From SABI01 sp028532915 (GTDB lineage Bacteria; Spirochaetota; Spirochaetia; Sphaerochaetales; Sphaerochaetaceae), in the NCBI GenBank assembly GCA_963677225.1, contig OY781923.1, forward strand, positions 62,001 to 126,000: a stretch of 64,000 nt of DNA. The letters are read 5' to 3'. The notes under the pieces are model-generated. The model saw nothing but the letters and a program-made list of their open reading frames with translations. It was not told the DNA's origin and searched no databases. Positions 34,976-44,058 of the stretch are shown here, in pieces. Each line of letters opens with the position of its first letter. Position 1 is the first letter of the stretch. Position numbers and translations under genes: made by a program.

Positions 34976-35048
34976 AGCCCTCGATCGGATTTGAACCGAT
35001 GACCCCCACCTTACCATGGTGGTGCTCTGCCGGCTGAGCTACAAGGGC
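34976..35048 (-). tRNA. tRNA-Thr (GGU)
   Basis: A 73-nt cloverleaf with acceptor GCCCTTG/CGAGGGC, D-arm GCTCAGCCGGCAGAGC, anticodon stem CCACC/GGTGG with loop ATGGTAA (anticodon GGT), T-loop GGTTCAAATCC, discriminator U. CCA is not encoded. The anticodon reads ACC, the predicted specifier of the thrS T-box at 58544-58846, and the discriminator U fits its UGGA bulge. Confidence 0.96.
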
Positions 35049-35096
35049 GTATATATCGAAACGCGGGGAAACCCCCACTAAAACCGAGCAGATGTC

Positions 35097-35125
35097 AACG
35101 TAACAAATCAACTTCCTTTTGTCAA
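35097..35125 (-). promoter_or_regulatory. Promoter of tRNA-Thr-rpmG-tRNA-Trp-secE-nusG
   Basis: Minus strand: -35 TTGACA (35120-35125), 17-bp spacer, -10 TACGTT (35097-35102, a poor match at three positions). Predicted start is about 40 nt upstream of tRNA-Thr. Confidence 0.6.
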
Positions 35126-35187
35126 TCACCTTCAGAGCGACTTTTTTACTATTTCCCGTTTTTTGACCGGGAGTATATCTCAAGAGG

Positions 35188-35216
35188 TTGATTCATTTTA
35201 AACCCGATTATATCAT
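35188..35216 (+). promoter_or_regulatory. glgP promoter
   Basis: Plus strand: -35 TTGATT (35188-35193), 17-bp spacer, -10 TATCAT (35211-35216). This leaves a leader of about 54 nt ending in AAAGGAG before the glgP ATG. Confidence 0.6.
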
Positions 35217-35276
35217 GATTACAGATTTTTTGAAATCACAACATCGAATCATTTATTGATAAACCAAAGGAGTAAT

Positions 35277-37784
35277 ATGTCAAACACAGATTTACATACC
35301 CGTTTTTCTCCCGACAAAAAGGCCATCGAAGTTGATTTCGCAGAGCATCTCAAATATTCTCTCGATGCTGATGAAATACACAACACCGAAGAACACAGAT
35401 ATACAGCGCTTGCCTACACCATAAGAGACAGGATCATTCATCAGTGGCATAAATCACGTGAAACACAGAGAAAGGCTCAGGTGAAACGGGTCTACTACCT
35501 GTCACTCGAATTTCTCATGGGGAGGGCGATGACGAATAATATCATCAACCTTCAACTGGAAAACGAAGTGAAGGACGCGATTGCCGAACTGGGATATTCC
35601 TATGAGGAGTTCGCCGATGTGGAAAATGATGCCGGACTGGGAAACGGCGGACTGGGAAGGCTGGCAGCCTGTTTCCTCGACTCTCTTGCCACTTTGGATA
35701 TACCCTCATACGGTTACGGAATCCGCTACAATTACGGAATCTTCAAACAGCTGCTGAGAAACGGATGGCAGTCGGAACAACCCGACAACTGGCTCCGTCA
35801 CGGAAATCCCTGGGAGATCGTGAGAGATGACATCACCTATACAGTCAATTTCGGAGGTGAAGTCAGAGTGATCAGGGAAGGTGGAAGGGACCTCTACAAA
35901 TGGATCAGTGAAGACCAGGTGAGAGGAGTCGCCTACGATATGCCGGTCGTCGGATACGGCGGAAAGACGATCAACACCCTGAGGCTGTGGAGTGCAAAAG
36001 CCACCGAAGAATTCAATTTCCAGGAATTCAACGAGGGAGATTACATCGAATCAGTACGTTCGAAGATTCTTGCCGAGAATCTGACTCAGGTACTCTACCC
36101 CAACGATACTCTCTATATGGGAAAAGAACTGAGACTCAAACAGCAGTACTTCTTCGTAGCATGTTCACTGGCCGATATCATCCGGAGATTCAAACGGCAG
36201 AACACCTCCTGGCAGAAACTGCCCGGATTCGCAGCGATACAGCTCAATGACACGCACCCTTCACTGGCCATTCCTGAACTGATGCGCATTCTCGTCGATC
36301 TCGAACAAATCGAATGGGAAGAAGCCTGGAACATCACGGTCCAGACTCTCGGTTATACGAATCATACTCTGATGCCTGAAGCCCTGGAAAAATGGCCTCT
36401 GCCTATGATCCAATCGATTTTGCCCCGTCATCTGCAGATAATATTCGAAATTAATCACCGTTTCCTTCAGCAGGCGGTCTCTTCATTCCCTTTGAAACCC
36501 GAGGCTCTCAGGAAGCTGAGCATCATCGAAGAGGGAGAGACAAAACAGGTCAGGATGGCAAACCTCTCGATCATAGGGACACACTCCACGAACGGAGTAG
36601 CAGAGCTGCACTCCCGGCTTCTGACCGAGAGGATGTTCCCCGAATTCGCCCAGGTCTTCCCCCAGAGATTCAACAATAAGACCAACGGTATCACGCAGAG
36701 AAGATGGCTGCTCGATTCGAACCCTCTTCTCGCAGCAAAGATCACCGAGGCAATCGGAGACGGCTGGATCACGGATTTCAGCAAGATCATAGACCTTGAG
36801 AAATATGCAGAAGACAGCGCATTCAGAGGAGATTTCCTTGCTATCAAGCACAAGGCGAAAGAACGGGCTGCGCGATTCATTCTGAAAGACTGCGGAATCA
36901 CATTGGATTCTGAGACCATGTTCGATGTTCAGGTGAAGAGAATCCATGAATATAAACGGCAGCTGCTGAATGTACTTCACATCATTATGCTCTACCAGCA
37001 GATCAAAGAAGGAAAGACGAAAGACCTGCCGCCCACATCATTCATTTTCGGAGGGAAAGCCGCTCCGGGATATGTGAATGCGAAGCTGATCATAAAACTC
37101 ATCAATTCCGTTTCCAGGATCATCAACAACGATTCTGATGTAAACAAATATCTCAAAGTACATTTCCTTCCGAACTACCGGGTAACCATGGCCGAGTACA
37201 TCATTCCCGCGACAGATCTTTCAGAACAGATCTCCACTGCAGGGTTCGAAGCCTCCGGTACGGGAAACATGAAGTTCATGTGCAACGGAGCTCTTACAAT
37301 CGGAACGATGGACGGAGCAAACGTCGAGATGGCACAGGAAGTCGGGAAAGAGCACATGTTCATCTTCGGCCACAATGCCGACGAGATAGAACAGATGAGA
37401 TCGTCGTATAATCCCTATGGATGGGTTCAGGAAGATGAACAGATCAGGCAGTGTGTGGAGCTGCTGTTCTCGAACTTCTTCAACATCATGGAACCCCAGA
37501 TCTTCGAACCGCTGAAACGGGCGCTGTTTGCCGAAGGGGACAAGTACTTCCATTTCGCCGATCTGAGACGATATAGCGAAGCACATAGCGCGGCCTCGGC
37601 CATGTATGCGAATGACAGAGAACTGTGGGCGAAGAAAGCCATACTGAACATCGCGCATTCCGGCAAATTCTCCAGCGACAGAACGATCATGGAATATACC
37701 ACTGATATCTGGAAGGCGAAACGATGTCCGATCGATATCGACTCTTCCGAGAGTTCGACCATGAAGACCGCCAGAAAAAGATGA
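35277..37784 (+). CDS. glgP: Glycogen/starch/maltodextrin phosphorylase
   Basis: An 835-aa GT35 phosphorylase that releases glucose-1-phosphate from alpha-1,4-glucans using pyridoxal phosphate. The start is at MSNTDLHTRF, behind AAAGGAG. The PLP lysine is Lys666 in EASGTGNMKFMCNG, with the following TIGTMDGANVE block. The N-terminal YYLSLEFLMGRAM and GNGGLGRLAACFLDS blocks are intact. No other glycogen genes are adjacent. It is transcribed away from the tRNA-Thr operon with its own promoter, and ends in a hairpin shared with the convergent DUF554 gene. Confidence 0.96.
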   Translation: MSNTDLHTRFSPDKKAIEVDFAEHLKYSLDADEIHNTEEHRYTALAYTIRDRIIHQWHKSRETQRKAQVKRVYYLSLEFLMGRAMTNNIINLQLENEVKDAIAELGYSYEEFADVENDAGLGNGGLGRLAACFLDSLATLDIPSYGYGIRYNYGIFKQLLRNGWQSEQPDNWLRHGNPWEIVRDDITYTVNFGGEVRVIREGGRDLYKWISEDQVRGVAYDMPVVGYGGKTINTLRLWSAKATEEFNFQEFNEGDYIESVRSKILAENLTQVLYPNDTLYMGKELRLKQQYFFVACSLADIIRRFKRQNTSWQKLPGFAAIQLNDTHPSLAIPELMRILVDLEQIEWEEAWNITVQTLGYTNHTLMPEALEKWPLPMIQSILPRHLQIIFEINHRFLQQAVSSFPLKPEALRKLSIIEEGETKQVRMANLSIIGTHSTNGVAELHSRLLTERMFPEFAQVFPQRFNNKTNGITQRRWLLDSNPLLAAKITEAIGDGWITDFSKIIDLEKYAEDSAFRGDFLAIKHKAKERAARFILKDCGITLDSETMFDVQVKRIHEYKRQLLNVLHIIMLYQQIKEGKTKDLPPTSFIFGGKAAPGYVNAKLIIKLINSVSRIINNDSDVNKYLKVHFLPNYRVTMAEYIIPATDLSEQISTAGFEASGTGNMKFMCNGALTIGTMDGANVEMAQEVGKEHMFIFGHNADEIEQMRSSYNPYGWVQEDEQIRQCVELLFSNFFNIMEPQIFEPLKRALFAEGDKYFHFADLRRYSEAHSAASAMYANDRELWAKKAILNIAHSGKFSSDRTIMEYTTDIWKAKRCPIDIDSSESSTMKTARKR

Positions 37785-37798
37785 TGGATGATAGTATC

Positions 37799-37824
37799 GA
37801 GGAGCTGCTGAAAAGCGGCTCCTC
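37799..37824. terminator. Hairpin between convergent glgP and DUF554 genes
   Basis: An 11-bp stem with one G-U pair and a GAAA loop (GAGGAGCTGCT with AGCGGCTCCTC). The glgP side is followed by TCCGTTTATC, a weak U-tract. It probably limits readthrough in both directions. Confidence 0.55.
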
Positions 37825-37835
37825 TCCGTTTATCA

Positions 37836-38567
37836 TCAGATGAAGGGAACTATTTCGGTAATAACCGCGGCTAGAGCCGCAAACAGGGGTGCGAGCACAA
37901 GGGCAGGAAGGAAATTCCCCGTTTTGAACTGCTTCACTCCGAGAAGATTGAATGCGATCATGATAAGCAGAACCCCGCCCGCAGCAGACAGCTCCGTAAG
38001 ACCGCTCTCTTTCAGAAGCGGAGAGATGGTAGCCCCACCGAGGGTGAATATCCCCTGATACACCAGAATCGTCACAGCCGAGCCGAGAACTCCGGGACCA
38101 TAGGCCGCAGCGAATATGATCGCCATGGCACCATCCATCACCGACTTGATGAGAATCAGATTATAATCGGCGTGGGTTCCGGCGGCTATCGAGCCGACCA
38201 CAGCCATCGCACCAGAACAAAAGAGAACTGAAGAGTTCAGAAATCCGACAGCGAACAGCGATGTACCCGAAGCAGTGCTGTCGGTCTTTTTGTTTCTTGA
38301 GCTGAAACGCTCTATCACATTACCGAGATTCAGTATCCTCTTTTCGATTTTCAGTGCATACCCGATCGCCCCTCCGGCAACCAGAGAAAAGAGAAGGACG
38401 AGAAAACTCTGTGTCTGCATCGCCATCTGCAGTCCGATGACGATAGTAACAAGACCTGCGGAAGCAAATACGACTTCTTTGAATTGTTCACTCAGCTTGG
38501 AACCGATCAACAGGCCGATGAGGGCTCCGATGATGACAGCAATGGCATTGATATAGGTGGCAATCAT
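37836..38567 (-). CDS. DUF554 family membrane protein
   Basis: A 243-aa protein with about seven hydrophobic segments, matching the DUF554 (YdfK-type) family: N-terminal ATYINAIAVIIGALIGLLIG, then NSSVLFCSGAMAVVGSI and FTLGGATISPLLKESG. The function of this family is not established; transport is a guess from topology. The start is taken at the ATG at 38565-38567, the usual family N-terminus; a promoter (38575-38603) would start transcription essentially at this ATG, and no Shine-Dalgarno is present. Confidence 0.85.
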   Translation of the reverse strand: MIATYINAIAVIIGALIGLLIGSKLSEQFKEVVFASAGLVTIVIGLQMAMQTQSFLVLLFSLVAGGAIGYALKIEKRILNLGNVIERFSSRNKKTDSTASGTSLFAVGFLNSSVLFCSGAMAVVGSIAAGTHADYNLILIKSVMDGAMAIIFAAAYGPGVLGSAVTILVYQGIFTLGGATISPLLKESGLTELSAAGGVLLIMIAFNLLGVKQFKTGNFLPALVLAPLFAALAAVITEIVPFI

Positions 38568-38574
38568 GTGATTG

Positions 38575-38603
38575 AGTATAATCATATGATCTGCTCTATT
38601 CAA
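38575..38603 (-). promoter_or_regulatory. Promoter of the DUF554 gene, leaderless geometry
   Basis: Minus strand: -35 TTGAAT (38598-38603), 17-bp spacer, -10 TATACT (38575-38580). Seven nucleotides separate the -10 box from the ATG at 38567, so the transcript should start at or next to the A of the ATG. Confidence 0.6.
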
Positions 38604-38676
38604 TCTTTATCATCAGAAACAGAGGTAATAGAAGGGAAAATATGGTACCCTTGTGAATGAATCAAGGAGATAAAAG

Positions 38677-39255
38677 ATGCAGATAGTCTTACTCGCGGCA
38701 GGAAAGAGCAGCAGGATGGGAACCAACAAACTTGCTCTTCTCTATAAAGATAAGCCGCTGCTGATCCATTCTCTTGAAGCCGCCCTCGATTTCTCATCGC
38801 ATGTTGTCCTGGTCACCGGATACTACCGAGAGCAGACTCTTTCCATCTTGAAAGAATACCGGTATGAACACCACCGGGCACTTCACATCGTCCATAACAA
38901 CAGGCCCTCTGAGGGACAGTTCAGCTCGACATTGACTGGACTGAAAGAGATCAGCGGGGATGACTGCTGCGCCATAGCACTTTCGGACTCCCCGCTGATT
39001 CGAAAGGAACACTATCTGTTTCTCGAAGAGCATCTGGAGAGCCATGACGGAGTGAGAGTATTTCACCGCAGCACTCCCGGCCACCCCATGCTGTGCAGCG
39101 CCGATCTTGTACAGCAGGCAAAGCATGAGGATATCCATTCGACAATGAGAAGTTTTCTCGTCGGAAAGGATATCAACAACATCGAAAGCGACGACCCGAG
39201 CTGGATTCTCGATGTCGACACGATGCCCGCCTACCGGAAACTCCTATCTCTTTGA
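38677..39255 (+). CDS. MobA/MocA-like nucleotidyltransferase
   Basis: A 192-aa NTP transferase-like protein. The N-terminal LLAAGKSSRMGTNKLAL is the nucleotide-binding signature of the MobA/MocA/GlmU fold, followed by LVTGYYREQ and the metal-site IALSDSPLI (usual LxDxP). The STPGHPMLCSADL segment is like molybdenum cofactor cytidylyltransferases (MocA/YgfJ). No molybdoenzyme genes are nearby, so the exact substrate is open. It has AAGGAG upstream. Its 3' end overlaps clpB by 12 nt. Confidence 0.8.
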   Translation: MQIVLLAAGKSSRMGTNKLALLYKDKPLLIHSLEAALDFSSHVVLVTGYYREQTLSILKEYRYEHHRALHIVHNNRPSEGQFSSTLTGLKEISGDDCCAIALSDSPLIRKEHYLFLEEHLESHDGVRVFHRSTPGHPMLCSADLVQQAKHEDIHSTMRSFLVGKDINNIESDDPSWILDVDTMPAYRKLLSL

Positions 39256-41817
39256 AAACTGCAGCTCACCGCCGGATACATCGATAACGACAGTATCATC
39301 TGCTGCGAACTCTCTTGAAAGAATCTTTTTGGCGATTTCGTTCTCGATCAGATTCTGTACGGCCCTCTTTATCGGTCGTGCTCCGAACTCGGGCGTATAA
39401 CCGGCATCACTGACGAATTTCAAAGCTTCCTGTGATATCTGCAGCGAGATATTCTTCGAAGCAAGTCTGTTTTTCAGCAGGTCGATCTGCAGAGATACGA
39501 TTTTAGTCAGAGCATCCCTGCCGAGGCGGTGGAAGATGATGATATCATCGATCCTGTTGATGAATTCGGGCCTGAATGACCGTTTGATAACCTGTTCCAC
39601 TTTGAGTCTGCTTGTTTCGAAATCCTCGTTTTCCAATATGAACTCGCTTCCGAGATTGCTTGTCATAATGATGATGGTATTTCTGAAATCTACAACCCGG
39701 CCCTGTCCGTCTGTCAACCTTCCGTCATCCAGAACCTGAAGCAGAATGTTGAACACATCGGGATGAGCCTTTTCAACTTCATCGAACAGAATCACAGAAT
39801 ACGGCCTTCTGCGGACAATTTCGGTAAGCTGACCGCCCTGATCATATCCTACATACCCCGGAGGAGCACCGATCAGCCGGCTGACCGAGTATTTCTCCAT
39901 ATATTCACTCATATCGATCCTGGTCAGAGCTTTGACATCATCGAACAGAAAGGATGCGAGGACTTTGGCCAGTTCCGTCTTTCCGACACCGGTAGGTCCG
40001 GCAAAGAGAAAGGAACCCAAAGGACGCAGGTCATCACCTATTCCGGCCTTGTTTCTGCGTATCGCATTGCTCACCGCGACGATGGCATCTTTCTGTCCGA
40101 TGACGCGCCGAGAAAGGATGGATTCGAGATTCGAATACTTATCCATCTCCGACTGCATCATCTTTGAGACAGGAATCCCGGTCCATTTTGATACGATCTT
40201 CGCGATATCATCATCTGTGACTTCCTCTCTGAGAAGCTGTTTTCCCTTCTGTACACTCTCCAATATCTTTGTCTGTGAAGCTATCTCTCCCATCAACTGC
40301 GGGATAAGACCATGTTTGATCTCGGCGGCTTTTGCGAGGTTCCCGTTTCGCTCGCTGACGACCTCTTCATGCTTCAGCTGTTCAAGTTTCGCCTTGTTTT
40401 CCCTGATTGACTGGATCGCAGTCTTCTCATTTCCCCATTGAAGCTGCAGAGAATCCCTGAGGGAATTAAGATGAGAAAGTTCACTATTGATCTTCTGGCG
40501 CCGTTTCTCACTCTTTGCATCGGTCTCTCTGGTAAGGGCCTGTTTTTCGATATTGAGCTGGAGAATTTTTCTTTCAATCTGATCAAGTTCGACCGGCTGG
40601 CTCTCTATCTCCATTTTAAGCTGGCTTGCAGCCTCATCGACCAGATCAATGGCTTTATCAGGGAGAAAACGGGAAGTGATATACCGGTCAGATAAAGTTG
40701 CTGCAGATACGAGTGCCTCATCTTTGATCCTGACCCCGTGGTGTACCTCATACCGTTCTTTCAATCCCCTCAAAATGGCAATCGTATCCTCGACGGTAGG
40801 CTCTTTTGTGAATACGGGCTGGAAACGTCTTTCCAGAGCCTTGTCGCTTTCAATATGTTTACGATATTCATCAAGAGTGGTCGCACCGATGGCCCTCAGT
40901 TCTCCTCTGGCCAGAGCAGGCTTGAGCAGATTCGAAGCATCGGTCGATCCCTCGGAGGCTCCCGCTCCCACAAGAGTATGAAGCTCATCGATGAATAGAA
41001 TGATCTGCCCTTCAGATGCAACGACTTCGGAGATGACCGCTTTGAGCCGCTCTTCGAATTCGCCTCTGAACTTCGCTCCTGCTATGAGTGCACCGAGATC
41101 GAGAGAGAGCAGCTTTTTGGAGACAAGCGACTCGGGAACGTCCTTCGCCACGATCCTCTGTGCAAGTCCTTCGACAATGGCTGTCTTTCCGACCCCGGGC
41201 TCACCTATGAGTACGGGATTATTCTTCGTCCTTCTGGAGAGGACCTGCATAACCCGTCTGATCTCCTCATCTCTGCCTATCACAGGGTCAAGCTTCTGAT
41301 TCTTTGCAAGGAGGGTCATATCCTTGCAGTATTTCTCGAGCGACTGATATCTTGATTCGGGATTCTCATCTGTGACTCTGTTGTTTCCTCTCACCGATTT
41401 GAGAGCTTCCATCACAGAATCCCGCCTTACCTGATACCGTTTCAGTAGAGCTCCCACCTTCGTCGGAGATTCAAGCATCGCAAGAAGAATGTGCTCGGCA
41501 CTGATGAATTCGTCTTTAAAATTCTCTTTCTCTTTCTCTGCTCTGTAGAGCACGTCGGAAAGAGCTGAAGAGATTGTTCTCTGCTGAGATCCGTAGGTCT
41601 TGGGCAGCTGCTGAATGAGGGCAGTCGTTTCCTGTTCAAGCAATTCCTTGGAAATTCCAAGATGGTCGAACAGAGGAGAGAATACTCCATCCTTCTGTGT
41701 AAGCAAAGTCAGAAACAGATGTTCGGTCTCTATCACCGGATTATTATATGTTGATGCGATCGAATCTGATGCAGAGAGAGCTTCACGCAGTTTTAGTGTC
41801 ATGTTTTCGATGTTCAT
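39244..41817 (-). CDS. clpB: ATP-dependent disaggregase ClpB
   Basis: An 857-aa Hsp100 chaperone: N-terminal Clp repeats (1-145), AAA1 with GEPGVGKT and the DELHTLVGAG Walker B region, a long middle coiled-coil domain (about 400-525, rich in Glu, Lys and Gln) that distinguishes ClpB from ClpA/C, and AAA2 with GPTGVGKT and VILFDEVEKAHPDV. It rescues aggregated proteins with DnaK. No CIRCE element is seen upstream; instead there is a palindrome at 41840-41857. It lies 73 bp downstream of a tetR gene on the same strand. Confidence 0.97.
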   Translation of the reverse strand: MNIENMTLKLREALSASDSIASTYNNPVIETEHLFLTLLTQKDGVFSPLFDHLGISKELLEQETTALIQQLPKTYGSQQRTISSALSDVLYRAEKEKENFKDEFISAEHILLAMLESPTKVGALLKRYQVRRDSVMEALKSVRGNNRVTDENPESRYQSLEKYCKDMTLLAKNQKLDPVIGRDEEIRRVMQVLSRRTKNNPVLIGEPGVGKTAIVEGLAQRIVAKDVPESLVSKKLLSLDLGALIAGAKFRGEFEERLKAVISEVVASEGQIILFIDELHTLVGAGASEGSTDASNLLKPALARGELRAIGATTLDEYRKHIESDKALERRFQPVFTKEPTVEDTIAILRGLKERYEVHHGVRIKDEALVSAATLSDRYITSRFLPDKAIDLVDEAASQLKMEIESQPVELDQIERKILQLNIEKQALTRETDAKSEKRRQKINSELSHLNSLRDSLQLQWGNEKTAIQSIRENKAKLEQLKHEEVVSERNGNLAKAAEIKHGLIPQLMGEIASQTKILESVQKGKQLLREEVTDDDIAKIVSKWTGIPVSKMMQSEMDKYSNLESILSRRVIGQKDAIVAVSNAIRRNKAGIGDDLRPLGSFLFAGPTGVGKTELAKVLASFLFDDVKALTRIDMSEYMEKYSVSRLIGAPPGYVGYDQGGQLTEIVRRRPYSVILFDEVEKAHPDVFNILLQVLDDGRLTDGQGRVVDFRNTIIIMTSNLGSEFILENEDFETSRLKVEQVIKRSFRPEFINRIDDIIIFHRLGRDALTKIVSLQIDLLKNRLASKNISLQISQEALKFVSDAGYTPEFGARPIKRAVQNLIENEIAKKILSREFAADDTVVIDVSGGELQFSKR

Positions 41818-41839
41818 TATATCCCCCTATAACTGAATC

Positions 41840-41857
41840 TATCTTACGTATAAGATA
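41840..41857. promoter_or_regulatory. Palindrome upstream of clpB
   Basis: TATCTTA-CGTA-TAAGATA is a perfect 7-bp inverted repeat, itself centred on TACGTA, 23 bp before the clpB ATG. It overlaps a possible -10 (TATCTT on the minus strand, with TTGCCG 17 bp upstream). It is a candidate operator for stress control of clpB. Confidence 0.4.
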
Positions 41858-41890
41858 CAAATAAGGGGATGAAGCGGCAATTTACCTCAT

Positions 41891-42511
41891 TCAGGAAACG
41901 ATGAAATGATGGGTATCCACCAGCCTCAGAGATTCAAGATAGTTAGCCACCAGCTGTTTGCTTCCCCCGATATCGAACGCATCCAGAAAAGCCAGCTGGA
42001 AACAGAACGATTCGAGAAGGATCACCAGGTGCTGGGTGATCTTGAAGACATCGCAGGGAACCACTTCCTTGCTGACGATCCCTACTCTGAGCAACCGTTT
42101 GAAAAGGATATGGAGTTTAGCTGTTCTGCGCAGTATGATATCGGAAAAATCGGTTCCCTCTTTCTTGAGCTGCAGCATCACATCCATCAGGGCAGTGAGT
42201 TCGCCTCTATGGGCCTTTGAGATATCTATGATATCGTTACAGATGTTCTGGATTCTCACCAGAACAGGATCGTCCGTATTCCATGCATAATCTGCATATT
42301 TAGTGAACATCCTGCCGGTAACCAGTTTTACCGCATAGTAATAGATTTGTTCCTTATCCTTGAAATACTGATAGATCGTAGGACGTGAGATACCGCATTC
42401 GTTAGCGATCAGAGAAAGATTCGAGTCCTTATATCCTTCACGGGCGAACACTTTCAGTGCGGTCTGCAAGATCTTCTCTTTTCTCTCTTCATGGTTGATT
42501 CTTTTCGGCAT
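41891..42511 (-). CDS. TetR/AcrR family transcriptional regulator
   Basis: A 206-aa regulator with the N-terminal TetR helix-turn-helix: ILQTALKVFAREGYKDSNLS then LIANECGISRPTIYQYFKDKEQIYYYAV (in parts). The ligand-binding C-terminal domain has no recognisable specificity. It is divergent from the M20 peptidase gene, with a 12-bp palindrome in the shared region, so the peptidase and tetR itself are likely targets; clpB downstream could be cotranscribed. Confidence 0.9.
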   Translation of the reverse strand: MPKRINHEERKEKILQTALKVFAREGYKDSNLSLIANECGISRPTIYQYFKDKEQIYYYAVKLVTGRMFTKYADYAWNTDDPVLVRIQNICNDIIDISKAHRGELTALMDVMLQLKKEGTDFSDIILRRTAKLHILFKRLLRVGIVSKEVVPCDVFKITQHLVILLESFCFQLAFLDAFDIGGSKQLVANYLESLRLVDTHHFIVS

Positions 42512-42564
42512 CCTCTTATTCCTACTGTGTTATTATTGCTTCTATATGCTACAATATATCACGT

Positions 42565-42576
42565 ATTTGTACAAAT
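42565..42576. promoter_or_regulatory. Candidate TetR operator
   Basis: ATTTGTACAAAT, a perfect 12-bp palindrome midway between tetR and the divergent peptidase gene. On the minus strand it contains a possible tetR -35 (TTGTAC) with TAGCAT 17 bp downstream, so binding there would block tetR transcription. Confidence 0.45.
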
Positions 42577-42612
42577 CGCCAAGCCTAGAAAGCCAAAGGG
42601 GAAGCATATATC

Positions 42613-44058
42613 ATGATTCTGCCATCATTTATCGTTATTTTGTCAATCATCGTCACCCTATTATCAACAGCCTTTATCCGGACGATAATCATAAGGCATA
42701 CAGCGGCATCAAAACTGCAGGAAAGTTATGAGATCCCTTCCGATATCCCGCTCGAAGACGCAGCTGAAAACCTTGCCGAAGCCGTCTCCTTCAAAACGGT
42801 GGCCTCTGAAAAAGAGAACTTTCCTCCTTTTCACAAGTTTCTCAGTGAACACTATCCTCTGGTACACTCGAAACTTTCCCGGATGTATTCTGATACCGAC
42901 AATCTCGTGTTCGTATACGAAGGGAAAGATCCTTCCCTTCCTCCAGCACTTCTCACCGCTCATCAGGATGTGGTCCCGGCCGATGAGGGTGAATGGGAAC
43001 ATCCCCCCTTCGAAGCCGTAATTGATGACGACGGATACATCTACGGAAGAGGCAGTTTTGATGATAAAAGTTCTCTCATCGCGATTCTTGAATCTGTAGA
43101 ATATCTTCTGAAACAGAACTTCGTTCCGAAAAGAACGTGGTATATCGCTTTCGGATGTGACGAGGAGACACGTGGAAGCGATGGAGCCTCCCTGATAGCA
43201 TCGAGGTTCGAAGAAGATGGTATCCGTTTCGGCTTTCTTCTTGACGAGGGAGGGGTTGTGGCAAAAGGATTCATCGGTCAGATCAAAGCTCCCATTGCAG
43301 TCGTGGGCGTCTGCGAAAAAGGGAATGCGCATGTTTCCATGGAAGTATCGCTGATTGGAGGACACTCCTCCACACCGAAGAACCCCACATCAATGGGGAT
43401 TCTCGCGAAAGCTGTATCACAAATCGAACACCATCCGCAGAGCCCCCGTCTGATCGCTCCGGTGAAACAGATGCTCCATCACCTAGGACTTCACGCACCG
43501 TTCTCCTTCGCCTACATCGTACTCAACAGCTGGCTCTTCGCTCCGATCATCATCTCGATCTTCAAAAAGAACCCGACGATGAATGCTCTGATCCGTTCCA
43601 CGACCACAGTCACGATGGTTAAAGGAAGCGAAGCGGCGAACATCATTCCCACAACATCATACGGAATAATGAACATCCGCATGCTGCCGGGAGAGAAGGC
43701 CGCGACCGTTATCGATTCGATCACAAAGGATCTGAAAGACGATAGAGTCCGGTTCACAGTCGAATATGAAAGTCCCGTTTCTTCTGTCTCCCCCATCGAT
43801 ACAAAAGGTTTCGCTCATCTCAAAAACACAATCAGCACGATATTTCCCGAATGTGTGGTCTCTCCATATGTGATGGCCGGAGGCTCCGATGCTCTCCATT
43901 ATGAAAAAGTATGTGACAATGTATACCGGTTCACCCCGGCTCTGATGGACAACTCGGAACTTGACAGAATGCATAATACGAATGAGAGGTTCTCGAAAGA
44001 GAACCTCTCCAATGCGATACTATTCTATACGACCCTGATCAGAAACGATTCGTTCTAG
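42613..44058 (+). CDS. Membrane-anchored M20 family metallopeptidase (CPS1/PM20D1-like)
   Basis: A 481-aa protein with an N-terminal membrane helix (about 3-25) and an M20 dizinc peptidase domain. Metal and catalytic motifs are in order: LLTAHQDVVPA (His and Asp), YGRGSFDDKSS (bridging Asp), GCDEETRGS (general base Glu and a ligand), DEGG, and near the C-terminus GGSDALHYEK (last His). The large insert and these motifs resemble carboxypeptidase S and PM20D1 rather than ArgE or DapE. The ribosome site is AAGGGGAAG. It is divergent from tetR; its 3' end overlaps argF by 4 nt. Confidence 0.87.
   Translation: MILPSFIVILSIIVTLLSTAFIRTIIIRHTAASKLQESYEIPSDIPLEDAAENLAEAVSFKTVASEKENFPPFHKFLSEHYPLVHSKLSRMYSDTDNLVFVYEGKDPSLPPALLTAHQDVVPADEGEWEHPPFEAVIDDDGYIYGRGSFDDKSSLIAILESVEYLLKQNFVPKRTWYIAFGCDEETRGSDGASLIASRFEEDGIRFGFLLDEGGVVAKGFIGQIKAPIAVVGVCEKGNAHVSMEVSLIGGHSSTPKNPTSMGILAKAVSQIEHHPQSPRLIAPVKQMLHHLGLHAPFSFAYIVLNSWLFAPIIISIFKKNPTMNALIRSTTTVTMVKGSEAANIIPTTSYGIMNIRMLPGEKAATVIDSITKDLKDDRVRFTVEYESPVSSVSPIDTKGFAHLKNTISTIFPECVVSPYVMAGGSDALHYEKVCDNVYRFTPALMDNSELDRMHNTNERFSKENLSNAILFYTTLIRNDSF

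Noticed and set aside
38650..38668. Rex-box-like TTGTGAATGAATCA upstream of the MobA-like gene
   Set aside because: Only one half matches TTGTGAA; the second half is not TTCACAA.
41818..41890. CIRCE element upstream of clpB
   Set aside because: The inverted repeat found there does not match TTAGCACTC-N9-GAGTGCTAA.
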